Shown here in pieces: positions 5,041-5,302 of a stretch of 5,302 nt of DNA (positions are counted from its first letter, which is position 1; every line of letters begins with the position of its first letter). Source of the stretch: Thermoplasmatota archaeon (lineage in GTDB: Archaea; Thermoplasmatota; Thermoplasmata; UBA10834); assembly GCA_022848805.1 (NCBI GenBank), contig JAJISI010000083.1, positions 1 to 5,302 of the forward strand, given 5' to 3'. The notes under the pieces are model-generated. The model saw only the letters and a program-made list of their open reading frames with translations. It had not been told where the DNA came from and did not search any database. Position numbers and translations under genes: made by a program.

Positions 5041-5302
5041 CGGCTCTCCTCCAGCTCTATGAGGAGTTTCTCGATCTCCTTCTTCGCCTCGGGCACCTTG
5101 AGTTCGGCTTCCTTGGTGATCATCGACAGGCCGTAAGTGTCGGCCGTCACGTTGCCGCCCGCGTCGATCGTCTTGAACAGCAACGCGTCGTCCATCGAGT
5201 CCTTGATGCCATCGGAGCTCATCGCCTGCCGGGCCTTTTCCATGCAATCCTCGAGTGAGAAGCCCATGAGCTTCTCGGTGAGCTCCCTCCCGAACACGGC
5301 GC
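5037..5302 (-). CDS. Replication protein A (RPA41-like, COG1599), C-terminal end
   Basis: The last 87 residues of an archaeal single-stranded DNA-binding protein of the RPA/replication factor A family; the gene begins beyond the right edge. The visible part starts in the final OB-fold at AVFGRELTEKLMGFSLEDC, the family's characteristic (A/V)-FG-(R/K)-x-LTEKL-(L/M)-G motif, then the helix DCMEKARQAM, then strands LLFKTIDAGGNVTADTYGL, and ends in a charged helix EAKKEIEKLLIELEESR. RPA coats single-stranded DNA during replication, recombination and repair. Its TGA stop overlaps the ATG of the RPA-associated gene (ATGA), so the two are almost certainly co-transcribed and translationally coupled. 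Subfamily (number of OB-folds, zinc finger) cannot be judged from the visible end. Confidence 0.8.
   Translation of the reverse strand, partial: AVFGRELTEKLMGFSLEDCMEKARQAMSSDGIKDSMDDALLFKTIDAGGNVTADTYGLSMITKEAELKVPEAKKEIEKLLIELEESR
5046..5052 (-). promoter_or_regulatory. Shine-Dalgarno site of the RPA-associated gene inside rpa
   Basis: GGAGGAG on the minus strand lies within the last codons of rpa and 5 bases before the ATG at 5040-5038. Together with the ATGA overlap, it settles the start codon. Confidence 0.75.

Noticed and set aside
5041..5247. N-terminal extension of the RPA-associated frame up to 5247
   Set aside because: This part runs out of frame through the rpa 3' end, where RPA motifs occupy the other frame; the ATGA overlap and Shine-Dalgarno point to 5040.

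Overview
The window is archaeal. It carries an archaeal/eukaryote-type RNA polymerase subunit (RpoK, the Rpb6 homologue), an archaeal-type ribosomal protein S2, a Memo-family protein placed directly behind rpsB, and an RPA gene followed by its COG3390 partner. TATA-box-like promoters are visible in place of bacterial -35/-10 elements. G/C-rich codon use, clear Shine-Dalgarno sites, and the RPA plus RPA-associated pair suggest a euryarchaeal lineage, plausibly Thermoplasmatota; the lineage is inference.

Layout. Positions 1-759 (minus) hold the N-terminal part of a class III PLP-dependent aminotransferase that runs off the left edge. Positions 760-1026 are a divergent intergenic region with a good TATA box (976-983) for the rightward operon and a small hairpin upstream of it. 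Positions 1027-2748 (plus) hold rpoK, rpsB and a Memo-family gene. rpoK is a very small GTG-start gene that is easy to miss. A DUF2085-like membrane protein gene (2711-3352) overlaps the end of the Memo gene. A separate short gene for a zinc-ribbon membrane protein (3468-3917) has its own candidate promoter, whose TATA-like element lies inside a perfect 9-bp inverted repeat. A strong hairpin (3923-3950) follows it, then a convergent intergenic stretch with a T tract. On the minus strand, 5302 to 4099 hold the C-terminal end of replication protein A and an overlapping (ATGA) RPA-associated gene. That protein has an OB-fold, a disordered linker and a C-terminal winged helix resembling the one at the end of archaeal MCM.

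How the genes work together. rpoK and rpsB are core transcription and translation genes sharing one leader, and rpoK-rpsB-memo is a remnant of the widespread archaeal ribosomal/RNA polymerase operon (rpoN-rpoK-eno-rpsB-memo). Enolase and rpoN are absent from this stretch. The RPA pair on the other strand acts in single-stranded DNA binding during replication and repair. The two membrane proteins in the middle are functionally uncharacterised. I see no mobile element, CRISPR array, tRNA or rRNA. Nothing here is clearly a new system. The most unusual items are the inverted repeat around the zinc-ribbon promoter, the DUF2085 gene overlapping memo, the four-cysteine segment in the aminotransferase and the MCM-like tail of the RPA-associated protein.
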